6,045 nt of DNA, taken from assembly GCA_021817755.1 (NCBI GenBank), contig JAKAGC010000273.1:1-6045 (forward strand), written 5' to 3'. Under the pieces are notes generated by a model. It worked only from the letters and a program-made list of their open reading frames with translations. It searched no databases and was not told the origin of the DNA. Below are positions 1 to 6,045 of this stretch, piece after piece (position 1 is the first letter of the stretch; each line of letters opens with the position of its first letter). The position numbers and the translations under genes are program-made. Source of the DNA: Acidobacteriota bacterium. Its GTDB lineage: Bacteria; Acidobacteriota; Aminicenantia; UBA2199.

Positions 1-571
1 AAACGGCATTCCCGAAAGTTTTTCAATCGACCAGTCCAAACACTCTCTTTTTGGCGCATCCAAGGCGGCAGCCGATGTGATTGTCCAAGAATATGGCCGC
101 TATTTCAATATGCCCACATGCTGCCTCAGAGGCGGTTGCTTAACCGGTCCTTCTCACAGCGGCGTTGAGCTCCACGGATTCCTCAGCTACTTAATTAAAT
201 GCAATGCAGAAGGGAAAAAATACAATATTTTCGGATATAAAGGAAAACAGGTTCGCGACAATATTCATTCCTACGATGTAACCCAGTTCATCAATGAATT
301 TCTGAAGGCTCCCCGTGTCTCTGAAGTGTATAACCTGGGCGGTGGAAGAGGTAACTCAATTTCCATTCTGGAATCCTTCAAACTGATTGAATCCATATCG
401 GGTAAAAAAATGGTTTACGAATACGTCGATAAGAACCGTGAAGGCGATCATATTTGCTATATCTCCGATCTTAGCCGCATGAAAGCCCATTACCCAAAAT
501 GGGATATTACTAAAAACTTACAAACCATTTTTGAAGAAATTTACGAATCCTGGCAAAAAAGGAAATCATAG
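1..571 (+). CDS. NAD-dependent epimerase/dehydratase, CDP-paratose 2-epimerase-like (extended SDR), 5' truncated by window edge
   Basis: This is the C-terminal part of a nucleotide-sugar epimerase/dehydratase, read in frame from base 2 (189 residues visible; the family is usually about 340). The N-terminal Rossmann half with the GxxGxxG motif lies outside the window. A GTG at 77 is an internal Val codon, not the start, because the family-typical stretch before it ([14 protein letters not shown], ending at base 64) is in frame. Family signatures include EYGRYF just after the active-site helix, [20 protein letters not shown] (substrate-binding region) and YNLGGG. The overall look recalls CDP-paratose/tyvelose 2-epimerase relatives, but the sugar cannot be deduced. 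The active-site YxxxK motif reads F-G-A-S-K (bases 50-64), so Phe stands where the catalytic Tyr is expected. The enzyme should be cytoplasmic and NAD(P)-dependent. It lies 13 nt before a ligase/polymerase gene, which supports a role in precursor supply for a surface glycan. Confidence 0.9.
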   Translation, partial: NGIPESFSIDQSKHSLFGASKAAADVIVQEYGRYFNMPTCCLRGGCLTGPSHSGVELHGFLSYLIKCNAEGKKYNIFGYKGKQVRDNIHSYDVTQFINEFLKAPRVSEVYNLGGGRGNSISILESFKLIESISGKKMVYEYVDKNREGDHICYISDLSRMKAHYPKWDITKNLQTIFEEIYESWQKRKS

Positions 572-584
572 ATAAAATAAAAGA

Positions 585-1901
585 ATGAATATCCCGGATA
601 ACTCGACGATATCTTCCACAAAGCCAATAAAGGGGCTTCATATCGATTGGATAAATCTGATCCTCCTGCTTATCGTATCACCTCTTTTTATTTTTCCAAA
701 ATCTGCTTTCTGGCCTGTTTTCTTCATTATTCCTCTCATGTGGACCGCACGGAAGTTTATTCTCAAACGATTCAGTGAACCCACTCCCCTTGATATTCCC
801 ATATTTATATTCCTTATCGGTATTGCCGGAAGTATCGCTCGAATCCGGGATTTTTCCTACAGCCTTCCCAAAATCGCCGGAGTAATATTTGCCCTGGCCT
901 TTTTCTATGCCATTGTAAATCTTTTGAAAAGTGAGAAACTCATTCGCTTTGCTGTTTCTCTTTTCATGGCAACCGGAGTTCTTTTTTCTCTCGTTGGTCT
1001 GCTCGGCATGACCACCTTCAAAGAAAAGCACCTCTACCTCCTGGAAAAATTAAAAAACAAGATTCCCCAACTACAATTCAATCTACCAGGTGCCGAACTC
1101 GGGTTTGCTCCCACTGTTGTCGGCGGGATGTTGCTTTTATTTATTCCTCTCCTTTTTATCATGGCGATTCTTTCTAAAAAATGGCTCCGCTGGGCATCCC
1201 TTTTCGGTTTTATAGTTACTCTCGGAGTGTTAGTGTTAACACAGGCACGAGGTGCATGGTCCGGGTTATTCATCAGCTTTATTATTACAGTTATTATTTG
1301 GCGATTAATCAAGCCTGTTAGAGACTCTAAATCACAGTGGAAACCCCGGAAGAAGAAACTAATTACCATTTTGGTTATTGTCCTTATCGCTGTAATTGCA
1401 ATTGGTGTCGTTAGTTATACCGCTTCCCTTTCGGATAAATTGAAGCCTGGAATAAAACAGGCAGAAGGCACATTATTATTCAGAGTTCAATTGTGGGATT
1501 TAAGTCTCCCATTGATTCGCCAAAATCCTATCTGGGGAATCGGATTAAATAATTTCCGTGTACTCGTACCCGAAGTACGTTTCTTCCTTTCTCATGCCCA
1601 TAATCAACTTATTCATATTGCAGTTGAGATGGGAATTCCCGCCATGATAGCTTATTTTTCAATCCTTCTCGCCGTTATGTATATGGCATTTTATACCTGG
1701 AAAAATTCTTCTGACCCCTGGATAAGTTATGCTTCTCTTGCGCTCGGTTCAGGGCAGATTGGCCATTTCTTTTTTTGCATGACCGATGCCATCCCACCCG
1801 GTGCTAAAGTCGGACTACTGGTGTGGATATCTTTCGGACTTATTACCGCTTTATACCGGTATACCCAAACTGTGAATTCCGAACAATGCCCAAAATCATA
1901 A
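585..1901 (+). CDS. O-antigen ligase/polymerase family membrane protein (Wzy_C domain)
   Basis: This 438-residue polytopic inner-membrane protein has roughly ten to twelve hydrophobic segments and belongs to the WaaL/Wzy family, which transfers or polymerises polyprenyl-diphosphate-linked glycans on the outer face of the membrane. The Wzy_C signatures are present. TQARGAWSG (residues 219-227) carries the conserved Arg at 222. NPIWGIGLNNF (314-324) precedes the large outer loop. SHAHNQLIHIAVEMG (336-350) carries His337/His339, Asn340, Glu348 and Gly350. In characterised WaaL proteins an Arg and a His at comparable places are needed for activity. Ligase and polymerase cannot be told apart from sequence alone, and no TPR tail is present. 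The ATG at 585 is the first usable start after an in-frame stop at 573. It has only an A-rich leader, since the nearest AGGA (560-563) is 21 nt away. The end overlaps the next gene by 16 nt. Confidence 0.88.
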   Translation: MNIPDNSTISSTKPIKGLHIDWINLILLLIVSPLFIFPKSAFWPVFFIIPLMWTARKFILKRFSEPTPLDIPIFIFLIGIAGSIARIRDFSYSLPKIAGVIFALAFFYAIVNLLKSEKLIRFAVSLFMATGVLFSLVGLLGMTTFKEKHLYLLEKLKNKIPQLQFNLPGAELGFAPTVVGGMLLLFIPLLFIMAILSKKWLRWASLFGFIVTLGVLVLTQARGAWSGLFISFIITVIIWRLIKPVRDSKSQWKPRKKKLITILVIVLIAVIAIGVVSYTASLSDKLKPGIKQAEGTLLFRVQLWDLSLPLIRQNPIWGIGLNNFRVLVPEVRFFLSHAHNQLIHIAVEMGIPAMIAYFSILLAVMYMAFYTWKNSSDPWISYASLALGSGQIGHFFFCMTDAIPPGAKVGLLVWISFGLITALYRYTQTVNSEQCPKS

Positions 1902-2689
1902 TAAATTATATCTATACCATCGTCAAAATCAATTGGCTCATACTCATCGCACCATTTTTTTCTATTCTTGGAATCGCAATTCTTTTGCTTCTTATCGCTC
2001 TAATGGAATTCAAACGCCGTTCCTGTACTGTTAAACCTTCACTATTTATTCGTCAGAAATTCGTTAAGGTATCTTTCTGGGTAGCTATTGGATTAATCTT
2101 GAGTGGAATTGTTCTGTTTCAATTCAAATTGGATTCGACTAATCTCATTGTTGAGAAAATTTCCAATACTTATATCAATACATATTCCCAGTATCAACTT
2201 GTTTCTTACCCCATCAATAGTAATGATTTTGTTTTACCTCCCTCTCAATTAATCATCGACGATCACAACAACATTTCACCATTTAATCATGAGAAGATGA
2301 AAGAAGATACAATCGTTCTTTTCTGGGATGGATTCATACAAACTCCCTTTATTACGCTTTCCCCCGGTCGATATTATGTCGAGTTCCTCGCCAGAGGTTC
2401 CCGTGCAGAGGATGAATATCCCAAACTTAAAATTCAATTTGAAATCCCCAACAAAAATTTGTATCTTGTAACTCATGCCATCCGTTACTTAGAGTTAACA
2501 CCCAGATATAAACCCTACCGGTTATCATTTGAAGTAAAACAGGAAACCAACGGACGAATACAGGTTACCTATTTCAATGATCTCTATGTAGCAGATAAAC
2601 GCAGAGGCAGGGATGTATGGATTAAAGAGTTCCATATCTCAAAAGAATTTCAAGACCTTCCTTCGATAGATAATTCCAAAGGAGAGTAG
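1886..2689 (+). CDS. Membrane-anchored protein of unknown function with extracytoplasmic β-rich domain
   Basis: I do not recognise this 267-residue protein as a named family. Two hydrophobic helices (about 17-40 and 64-80) flank a strongly basic loop (K43, R44, R45, K50, R56, K58, K61). By the positive-inside rule the loop is cytoplasmic, so the C-terminal 185 or so residues lie outside the membrane. That part looks β-rich. PGRYYVEFLARGS (160-172) followed by EYPKLKIQFEI is reminiscent of jelly-roll carbohydrate-binding modules of the CBM60/CBM36 kind, and a terminal strand reads DVWIKEFHI (243-251). This resemblance is by eye only. I chose the ATG at 1886, which overlaps the ligase gene by 16 nt. 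A GTG at 1823 would add 21 polar residues and overlap by 79 nt, which is less likely. No clear Shine-Dalgarno precedes either start, so translation may be coupled to the ligase gene. Lying between ligase and glycosyltransferase genes, it may bind glycan or assist the membrane enzymes. Confidence 0.8.
   Translation: MPKIIINYIYTIVKINWLILIAPFFSILGIAILLLLIALMEFKRRSCTVKPSLFIRQKFVKVSFWVAIGLILSGIVLFQFKLDSTNLIVEKISNTYINTYSQYQLVSYPINSNDFVLPPSQLIIDDHNNISPFNHEKMKEDTIVLFWDGFIQTPFITLSPGRYYVEFLARGSRAEDEYPKLKIQFEIPNKNLYLVTHAIRYLELTPRYKPYRLSFEVKQETNGRIQVTYFNDLYVADKRRGRDVWIKEFHISKEFQDLPSIDNSKGE
2681..2684 (+). promoter_or_regulatory. Strong ribosome binding site of the GT2 glycosyltransferase gene
   Basis: GGAG lies 7 nt before the ATG at 2692, inside the last codons of the upstream gene, whose TAG ends at 2689. 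It is the clearest, best-spaced Shine-Dalgarno in the window and fixes the start of the GtrB-like gene. Confidence 0.8.
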
Positions 2690-2691
2690 AA

Positions 2692-3681
2692 ATGAGTTCC
2701 GATCAATTTAAAGAATTCAAAGTGTCTGTTATTGTTCCTATTTACAATGAAGAAGGCAATATATCTCCTTTGATGGACCGTTTAGTCCCAGTACTCCAGC
2801 AATATCATGATTATGAAATACTATTCGTAGACGATGGCAGTAGGGATCACACACTTGAAACTATTAAAAATAGTAAAGAAAGCAATTCCCATATTCATTA
2901 TATCTCTTTTGCACGAAATTTTGGTCATCAAAATGCATTGAAGGCTGGACTCGACCATGTTACCGGTGATTGTGTTATTACCATGGATGGCGATTTACAG
3001 CATCCCCCCGAACTAATTCCCCAATTCATCGAAAAATGGCTTGAGGGCTATGATGTCGTTTATACCATTCGACGCGAAGATACCCGTTTGTCTTTTCTGA
3101 AACGGTTGACTTCCCGTTTTTTCTACCGATTGATAAATCGCTTGTCCGGTATTCATATCCCCGAAGGCGCCGCTGATTTCAGGTTACTCGACCGTAACGT
3201 CGCCGATGTATTAAAAGATATTCGCGAATACCACCTGTTTTACCGCGGTTTGACTCCGTGGCTCGGATTTCATCAAATCGGAATTACCTATTTACCCGAA
3301 GAGCGTTTTTCCGGCCAGACCAAATACTCCTTACGTAAAATGATCGCATTTGCATTGACCGGTATTACCTCGTTTAGTTTAAAGCCCCTGAGAATCTCTG
3401 TTTTATTTGGTGTATTCTTTGCCCTTCTCGCATTTATATACGGTGGATATGCGTTGTATATGAAATTTTTCACCCAATCCACAGTCCCAGGATGGGCTTC
3501 TGTACTTATTAGTGTACTATTTATCGGAGGAATTCAGCTTATAGTATTAGGAATCATAGGTGAGTACATTGGCAAATTATTCATGGAATCCAAACATCGC
3601 CCACATTACATTATAAAAGAAAAAAACGTGGCTATTCCCCCCCGTTTTGTAACACAGGAGAAACAGGAACCCCTTAAATGA
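2692..3681 (+). CDS. Family 2 glycosyltransferase, GtrB/DPM1-like (polyprenyl-phosphate sugar synthase)
   Basis: This 329-residue enzyme probably transfers a sugar from a nucleotide donor to polyprenyl phosphate on the cytoplasmic face of the membrane, making the lipid-linked donor used by GT-C enzymes on the other side. The GT-A catalytic domain begins with VSVIVPIYNEEGN (11-23). It continues with VDDGSRD (46-52), RNFGHQ (75-80), the metal-binding DxD within DGDLQHPPE (D99, D101), ADFRLLDR (161-168), and R205 with GQTKY (208-212), the loop that closes over the active site in GtrB/DPM1 relatives. Two transmembrane helices follow (about 235-257 and 268-290), ending in the family-typical GEYIGK (290-295). 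Length and architecture match GtrB/ArnC-type proteins. The sugar is unknown: homologues use glucose, mannose, GlcNAc or aminoarabinose. A good Shine-Dalgarno precedes the ATG, the upstream gene ends 2 nt earlier, and the stop overlaps the next start, implying co-translation with a GT-C-like partner. Confidence 0.93.
   Translation: MSSDQFKEFKVSVIVPIYNEEGNISPLMDRLVPVLQQYHDYEILFVDDGSRDHTLETIKNSKESNSHIHYISFARNFGHQNALKAGLDHVTGDCVITMDGDLQHPPELIPQFIEKWLEGYDVVYTIRREDTRLSFLKRLTSRFFYRLINRLSGIHIPEGAADFRLLDRNVADVLKDIREYHLFYRGLTPWLGFHQIGITYLPEERFSGQTKYSLRKMIAFALTGITSFSLKPLRISVLFGVFFALLAFIYGGYALYMKFFTQSTVPGWASVLISVLFIGGIQLIVLGIIGEYIGKLFMESKHRPHYIIKEKNVAIPPRFVTQEKQEPLK
3665..3668 (+). promoter_or_regulatory. 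Ribosome binding site for the GT-C-like gene at an ATGA overlap
   Basis: AGGA ends 9 nt before the ATG at 3678, and a second AGGAG lies at 3656-3660. The start codon overlaps the TGA of the glycosyltransferase gene (ATGA, 3678-3681), a layout typical of translational coupling and of proteins that work together. Confidence 0.6.
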
Positions 3682-5330
3682 GTCGAATTAAGCTTTTTTA
3701 TAGCCCTTGGAGAACACTTGTTTTATTTATATTCTTATGGTTTGGAATATTAATTGTAACCGGTACTATTAATTCCGGTTTTCATCTTACCGATGATCAT
3801 GATGTCATCCGAATAAAAAATGAACTCTCTCAGACATCCTTGTCTCATGAAATTCAATCCATTGGAAAAGAACTCTTTTCATCGAAACTTCGGTTTCGCC
3901 CTTTTTATACGTTACACCGTCGGTTAATCACTGCCGTTTTTGGTGGCGATTTTCTGCTTTGGTCCATTTATACCGGATTATTGGCTGCCCTTACTACTTT
4001 TTTTCTCTTCCGGTTTATGCAACGCATCGGATTTGCACAGATGGGATCGCTTTTTTTCAGCTTTCTCGTTCTATTCGGAGAGCAATCTGCAATATGGTGG
4101 AAACTTGGTGCCAATGAAACCCTCGGGATGTTCATTCTCTCTATCGCACTTTTTTATATGGCTGCCGCCGCAGATCCCATAACCACTCTTCGAGAAAAAA
4201 GAAGAAACGAGTTTCTCTTTATTTTATTTGCTATTCTTGCCTCCTGGAGTAAAGAAAGTTTTGTTTTGATGATTCCAGCCATTATCTACTGGAAAATATG
4301 GTTGACTGTTCGAAATGGAAAAATTACAGGAGAACCTATTCATATGCCTGATGTTCCCATTTTTCAGGCAATAAAAAAGAACAAAATATCCATTCTGATT
4401 TTGCTATTGCTATTTTTCTGGGAATCCTATCATATTCTTACTTCCATTTCTATGACTAAAATCCAGTTAAATACAGGACATCCCATGCATTGGACCGCGC
4501 TCTTTTTTTCTTTTGCACGAAGTTTATGGGCTGTTCAAGGCTGGGCATTGGTTATACTGCTCATTATAGCCGGTGTTTTGTTTTTTCGCCGCAATAGAAC
4601 AAAAGAAAAGATACCCTATATGAATTCACTTTCAGTGATACTCTGGTCAGTATTACTTGCCGGATTAATAATCGGTCCCCAACTTATTATTTATTTAAAA
4701 TCCGGGATATATGAGCGATACCTTCTCCCCGGTATAATCGGATATGTTTTTATTGCCATTCTTCTCCTCGAATATATCCGGGATATTACCGCAGACGAAT
4801 TAAAAAATGTGCCATCCATTCGATGGTTATACCTTGTTGCTGCAATTATTCTGACCTTTGCACTTGTGCAGAGTTTACGGATTACCCGTTATACCGCTGT
4901 CGGTTTTGCAAGAGAAGGGTTTTATACCAATAATTGGCTCCAAACCATTCGCCAGAATACACGCCCCCAGGATGTGATTCTCGTTATTACCGATCCTGTA
5001 CGCTGCCTCGAAGCCTCCCCCTCCCTCCAAGCTTACCTCGAATATGAAATGGATCGCGAAAATGTGATTTTCTCTTCCATAAATATAACAGAGCCTAAAC
5101 GAAATTCCAAATTCTGGAAATCCCTGAACCGAAGATTCGTCTCCAATTTTCCTGAATTCTCTTTAGATAATGAAGATGACCGCAATCGCATAGATGCCAT
5201 ACTCGTATTCCCCGGACTTGAGAAATCTTTTCTAAAATATTCACTTCATCGGTTTCAATTAAATAAGTATTTACGATATTCAAATTCTGCCGGATTTGTC
5301 AGTTACTATATAGCCGATTCCTCAAAATAA
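3678..5330 (+). CDS. Polytopic membrane protein, probable GT-C-fold glycosyltransferase
   Basis: This 550-residue protein has about ten hydrophobic segments over residues 13-402 and a soluble C-terminal part of about 145 residues. It has the layout of GT-C enzymes, which use polyprenyl-phosphate sugars on the outer face of the membrane. After the first helix (about 13-32) comes a loop with an acidic cluster, T-D-D-H-D (38-42), then RFRPFY (72-77). An Asp-containing motif in the first outer loop is the catalytic hallmark of the GT-C fold, and RFRP-type motifs recur in uncharacterised members. A later SKESF before a long hydrophobic segment also fits GT39/GT83-like proteins. I cannot name a specific family, acceptor or sugar. 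The 4-nt overlap with the GtrB-like gene makes it the likely user of that enzyme's product. The C-terminal part has short hydrophobic strand-like stretches (VILVITDP, DAILVFPGL), suggesting a small α/β domain outside the membrane. A flippase or purely structural role is possible but less likely. Confidence 0.75.
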   Translation: MSRIKLFYSPWRTLVLFIFLWFGILIVTGTINSGFHLTDDHDVIRIKNELSQTSLSHEIQSIGKELFSSKLRFRPFYTLHRRLITAVFGGDFLLWSIYTGLLAALTTFFLFRFMQRIGFAQMGSLFFSFLVLFGEQSAIWWKLGANETLGMFILSIALFYMAAAADPITTLREKRRNEFLFILFAILASWSKESFVLMIPAIIYWKIWLTVRNGKITGEPIHMPDVPIFQAIKKNKISILILLLLFFWESYHILTSISMTKIQLNTGHPMHWTALFFSFARSLWAVQGWALVILLIIAGVLFFRRNRTKEKIPYMNSLSVILWSVLLAGLIIGPQLIIYLKSGIYERYLLPGIIGYVFIAILLLEYIRDITADELKNVPSIRWLYLVAAIILTFALVQSLRITRYTAVGFAREGFYTNNWLQTIRQNTRPQDVILVITDPVRCLEASPSLQAYLEYEMDRENVIFSSINITEPKRNSKFWKSLNRRFVSNFPEFSLDNEDDRNRIDAILVFPGLEKSFLKYSLHRFQLNKYLRYSNSAGFVSYYIADSSK

Positions 5331-5391
5331 AAATCCAATGTAAAAAGGAGCGATCGATTCATTTTTATCAATATCTGAATCGCAATAAAGC
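5331..5391 (+). promoter_or_regulatory. 61-nt leader with a distant Shine-Dalgarno and a bridging hairpin
   Basis: This is the only real intergenic gap in the window. AAGGAG (5345-5350) is a strong Shine-Dalgarno, but it lies 41 nt before the only plausible start, the ATG at 5392; an in-frame TAA at 5386 rules out earlier starts. Between them, bases 5355-5361 (cgattca) pair perfectly with 5376-5382 (tgaatcg) around a 14-nt loop. Folding this stem leaves 4 nt plus 9 nt between Shine-Dalgarno and ATG. No terminator or clear promoter was seen. The pairing is read directly from the sequence; its role in translation is inferred. Confidence 0.5.
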
Positions 5392-6045
5392 ATGTTTTTA
5401 TTAGGTATACTCAGTTTTTTCCAGATCGTTTTTATCCCAGGTTACCTCCTGGTAACCTACATTTTTCCTTCGATAAATTTATTTAATGATTTCAATAGAA
5501 CCTCTAAATTATACCGCATTGTATTGATATTCGCATTTAGCCTACTCATAAATTACCTTCTCATATTTACTTTCACTGCTGCCCATATTTACACATCCAT
5601 TACTCTTTATGTATTGATCGTTTTAGAAGTTCTCGTGTGGATATATTTCCGCTTTGTCCGTTCTTCCCGTGAGAAAATCCCAAGAAGTACTTCTATTAAT
5701 ATAAATATTCCCGGGTGGATTTCCGAAAGTAAAGCATTTTTCTATTCCTGTTCCACGTTATATAAAATTCTATTTCTCGGTGCCATAATCATTGTATTGT
5801 GGTATGCCTTTATCTTTTTCTATTTCCTCGGCGATGTATTTGAACACTGGGACCCTGTTGTCGGATGGAATCGATTCGCAGTTGAATGGGCTTCCAATCA
5901 TTTTCCTACTCATACATTCCGGTACCCTCAATTAATTCCTTCTAACTGGTCTCTTACCTATGTCATTATGCAGAATTCAGGCGTTCAATGCTTTGCCAAA
6001 GCCATTATGCCACTCTTCCCACTCGCCATAATATCCCTTTTTCTC
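5392..6045 (+). CDS. Polytopic membrane protein, GT-C-like, 3' truncated by window edge
   Basis: This open frame starts at ATG 5392 and runs without a stop to the last base (218 residues visible). Hydrophobic segments occur at about 2-25, 42-62, 67-88, 122-147 and 202-218. PGYLL (16-20) near the N-terminus is common in large membrane glycosyltransferases. After the fourth helix comes a loop reading GDVFEHWDPVVGWNRFAVEW (147-166), then YPQLIPSNWSLTYV (178-191). The acidic and aromatic residues there (D148, E151, D154, W153, W159) sit where GT-C enzymes place their catalytic outer loop. I recall similar W-D...W-N-R and YPQL-P-NWS motifs in uncharacterised bacterial membrane proteins near glycan genes, but no function is known to me. 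It is not obviously a duplicate of the preceding GT-C-like gene, since the loop motifs differ. The first codons contain a perfect 8-bp hairpin. A second lipid-linked-sugar-dependent glycosyltransferase is the best guess. Confidence 0.75.
   Translation, partial: MFLLGILSFFQIVFIPGYLLVTYIFPSINLFNDFNRTSKLYRIVLIFAFSLLINYLLIFTFTAAHIYTSITLYVLIVLEVLVWIYFRFVRSSREKIPRSTSININIPGWISESKAFFYSCSTLYKILFLGAIIIVLWYAFIFFYFLGDVFEHWDPVVGWNRFAVEWASNHFPTHTFRYPQLIPSNWSLTYVIMQNSGVQCFAKAIMPLFPLAIISLFL
5439..5458 (+). repeat. Perfect 8-bp inverted repeat with a 4-nt TCCT loop inside the coding start
   Basis: Bases 5439-5446 (aggttacc) are exactly complementary to 5451-5458 (ggtaacct), with loop tcct. The repeat covers codons for P-G-Y-L-L-V-T-Y, 47 nt after the start codon. 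It lacks a T-run, so it is not an intrinsic terminator. The loop and closing base form CCTCCT (5445-5450), an anti-Shine-Dalgarno sequence. The structure is certain as sequence, while any function is unproven. Confidence 0.6.

Noticed and set aside
678..1369. Two open frames on the minus strand opposite the ligase gene (678-1031 and 1034-1369)
   Set aside because: They mirror a strongly supported membrane-protein gene, and their low-complexity, charged translations show no family motif.
1852..1863. Perfect 12-bp palindrome TATACCGGTATA near the end of the ligase gene
   Set aside because: About one or two such palindromes are expected by chance in 6 kb, it lies inside coding sequence, and nothing nearby suggests an operator.
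1823..1885. Upstream GTG start for the anchored β-domain protein
   Set aside because: It would lengthen the overlap with the ligase gene to 79 nt and add a polar N-terminus with no supporting ribosome site.
3637..3643. Run of seven C near the end of the GT2 gene, a possible phase-variation tract
   Set aside because: The run is short, and slippage would alter only about the last dozen residues, so an on/off switch is unlikely.
4701..4786. Ten-base direct repeat TCCGGGATAT at 4701-4710 and 4777-4786
   Set aside because: It is only two copies within coding sequence, in a membrane protein with skewed codon use, and fits chance similarity.
5357..5404. Mini-frame of 15 codons starting with ATT just after the orphan Shine-Dalgarno, a possible leader peptide
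   Set aside because: ATT is a very rare start codon, the peptide has no recognisable attenuation pattern, and the bridging-hairpin reading explains the site as well.

Overview
The window carries five complete or nearly complete genes plus a sixth that runs off the right edge, all on the + strand and packed almost end to end. Reading left to right they are: the C-terminal part of an extended-SDR nucleotide-sugar epimerase/dehydratase (1-571), an O-antigen ligase/polymerase-family membrane protein (585-1901), a small two-helix membrane-anchored protein of unknown function with a β-rich outer domain (1886-2689), a GtrB/DPM1-type family 2 glycosyltransferase (2692-3681), a polytopic GT-C-like protein (3678-5330), and the N-terminal part of a second polytopic GT-C-like protein (5392 to the right edge). 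Gene junctions are 13 nt apart, overlapping by 16 nt, 2 nt apart, overlapping by 4 nt (ATGA) and 61 nt apart, which suggests one operon. No RNA gene, mobile element, CRISPR array or convincing terminator was seen.

The organism is a bacterium with moderately AT-rich DNA (about 40% G+C by eye). Shine-Dalgarno sequences are strong for only some genes. Surface-glycan genes like these occur in many phyla. The O-antigen-ligase homologue fits a diderm cell best, but the sequence alone does not fix the phylum.

The likely shared role is building and modifying a surface polysaccharide or glycoprotein glycan. The epimerase would make or adjust a nucleotide sugar. The GtrB-like enzyme would move a sugar onto a polyprenyl-phosphate carrier on the cytoplasmic face. 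One or both GT-C proteins would use that lipid-linked sugar on the outer face of the membrane. The Wzy/WaaL-like protein would polymerise the glycan or ligate it to its acceptor. The anchored β-rich protein faces the same compartment and could bind the glycan or act as an accessory subunit. This pathway is inferred from family membership and gene order.

The points most worth a second look are the anchored β-domain protein, a Phe where the epimerase family usually has its catalytic Tyr, and the leader of the last gene. In that leader a strong Shine-Dalgarno lies 41 nt before the start codon, a hairpin could bridge the gap, and a perfect 8-bp hairpin with an anti-Shine-Dalgarno loop sits just inside the gene.
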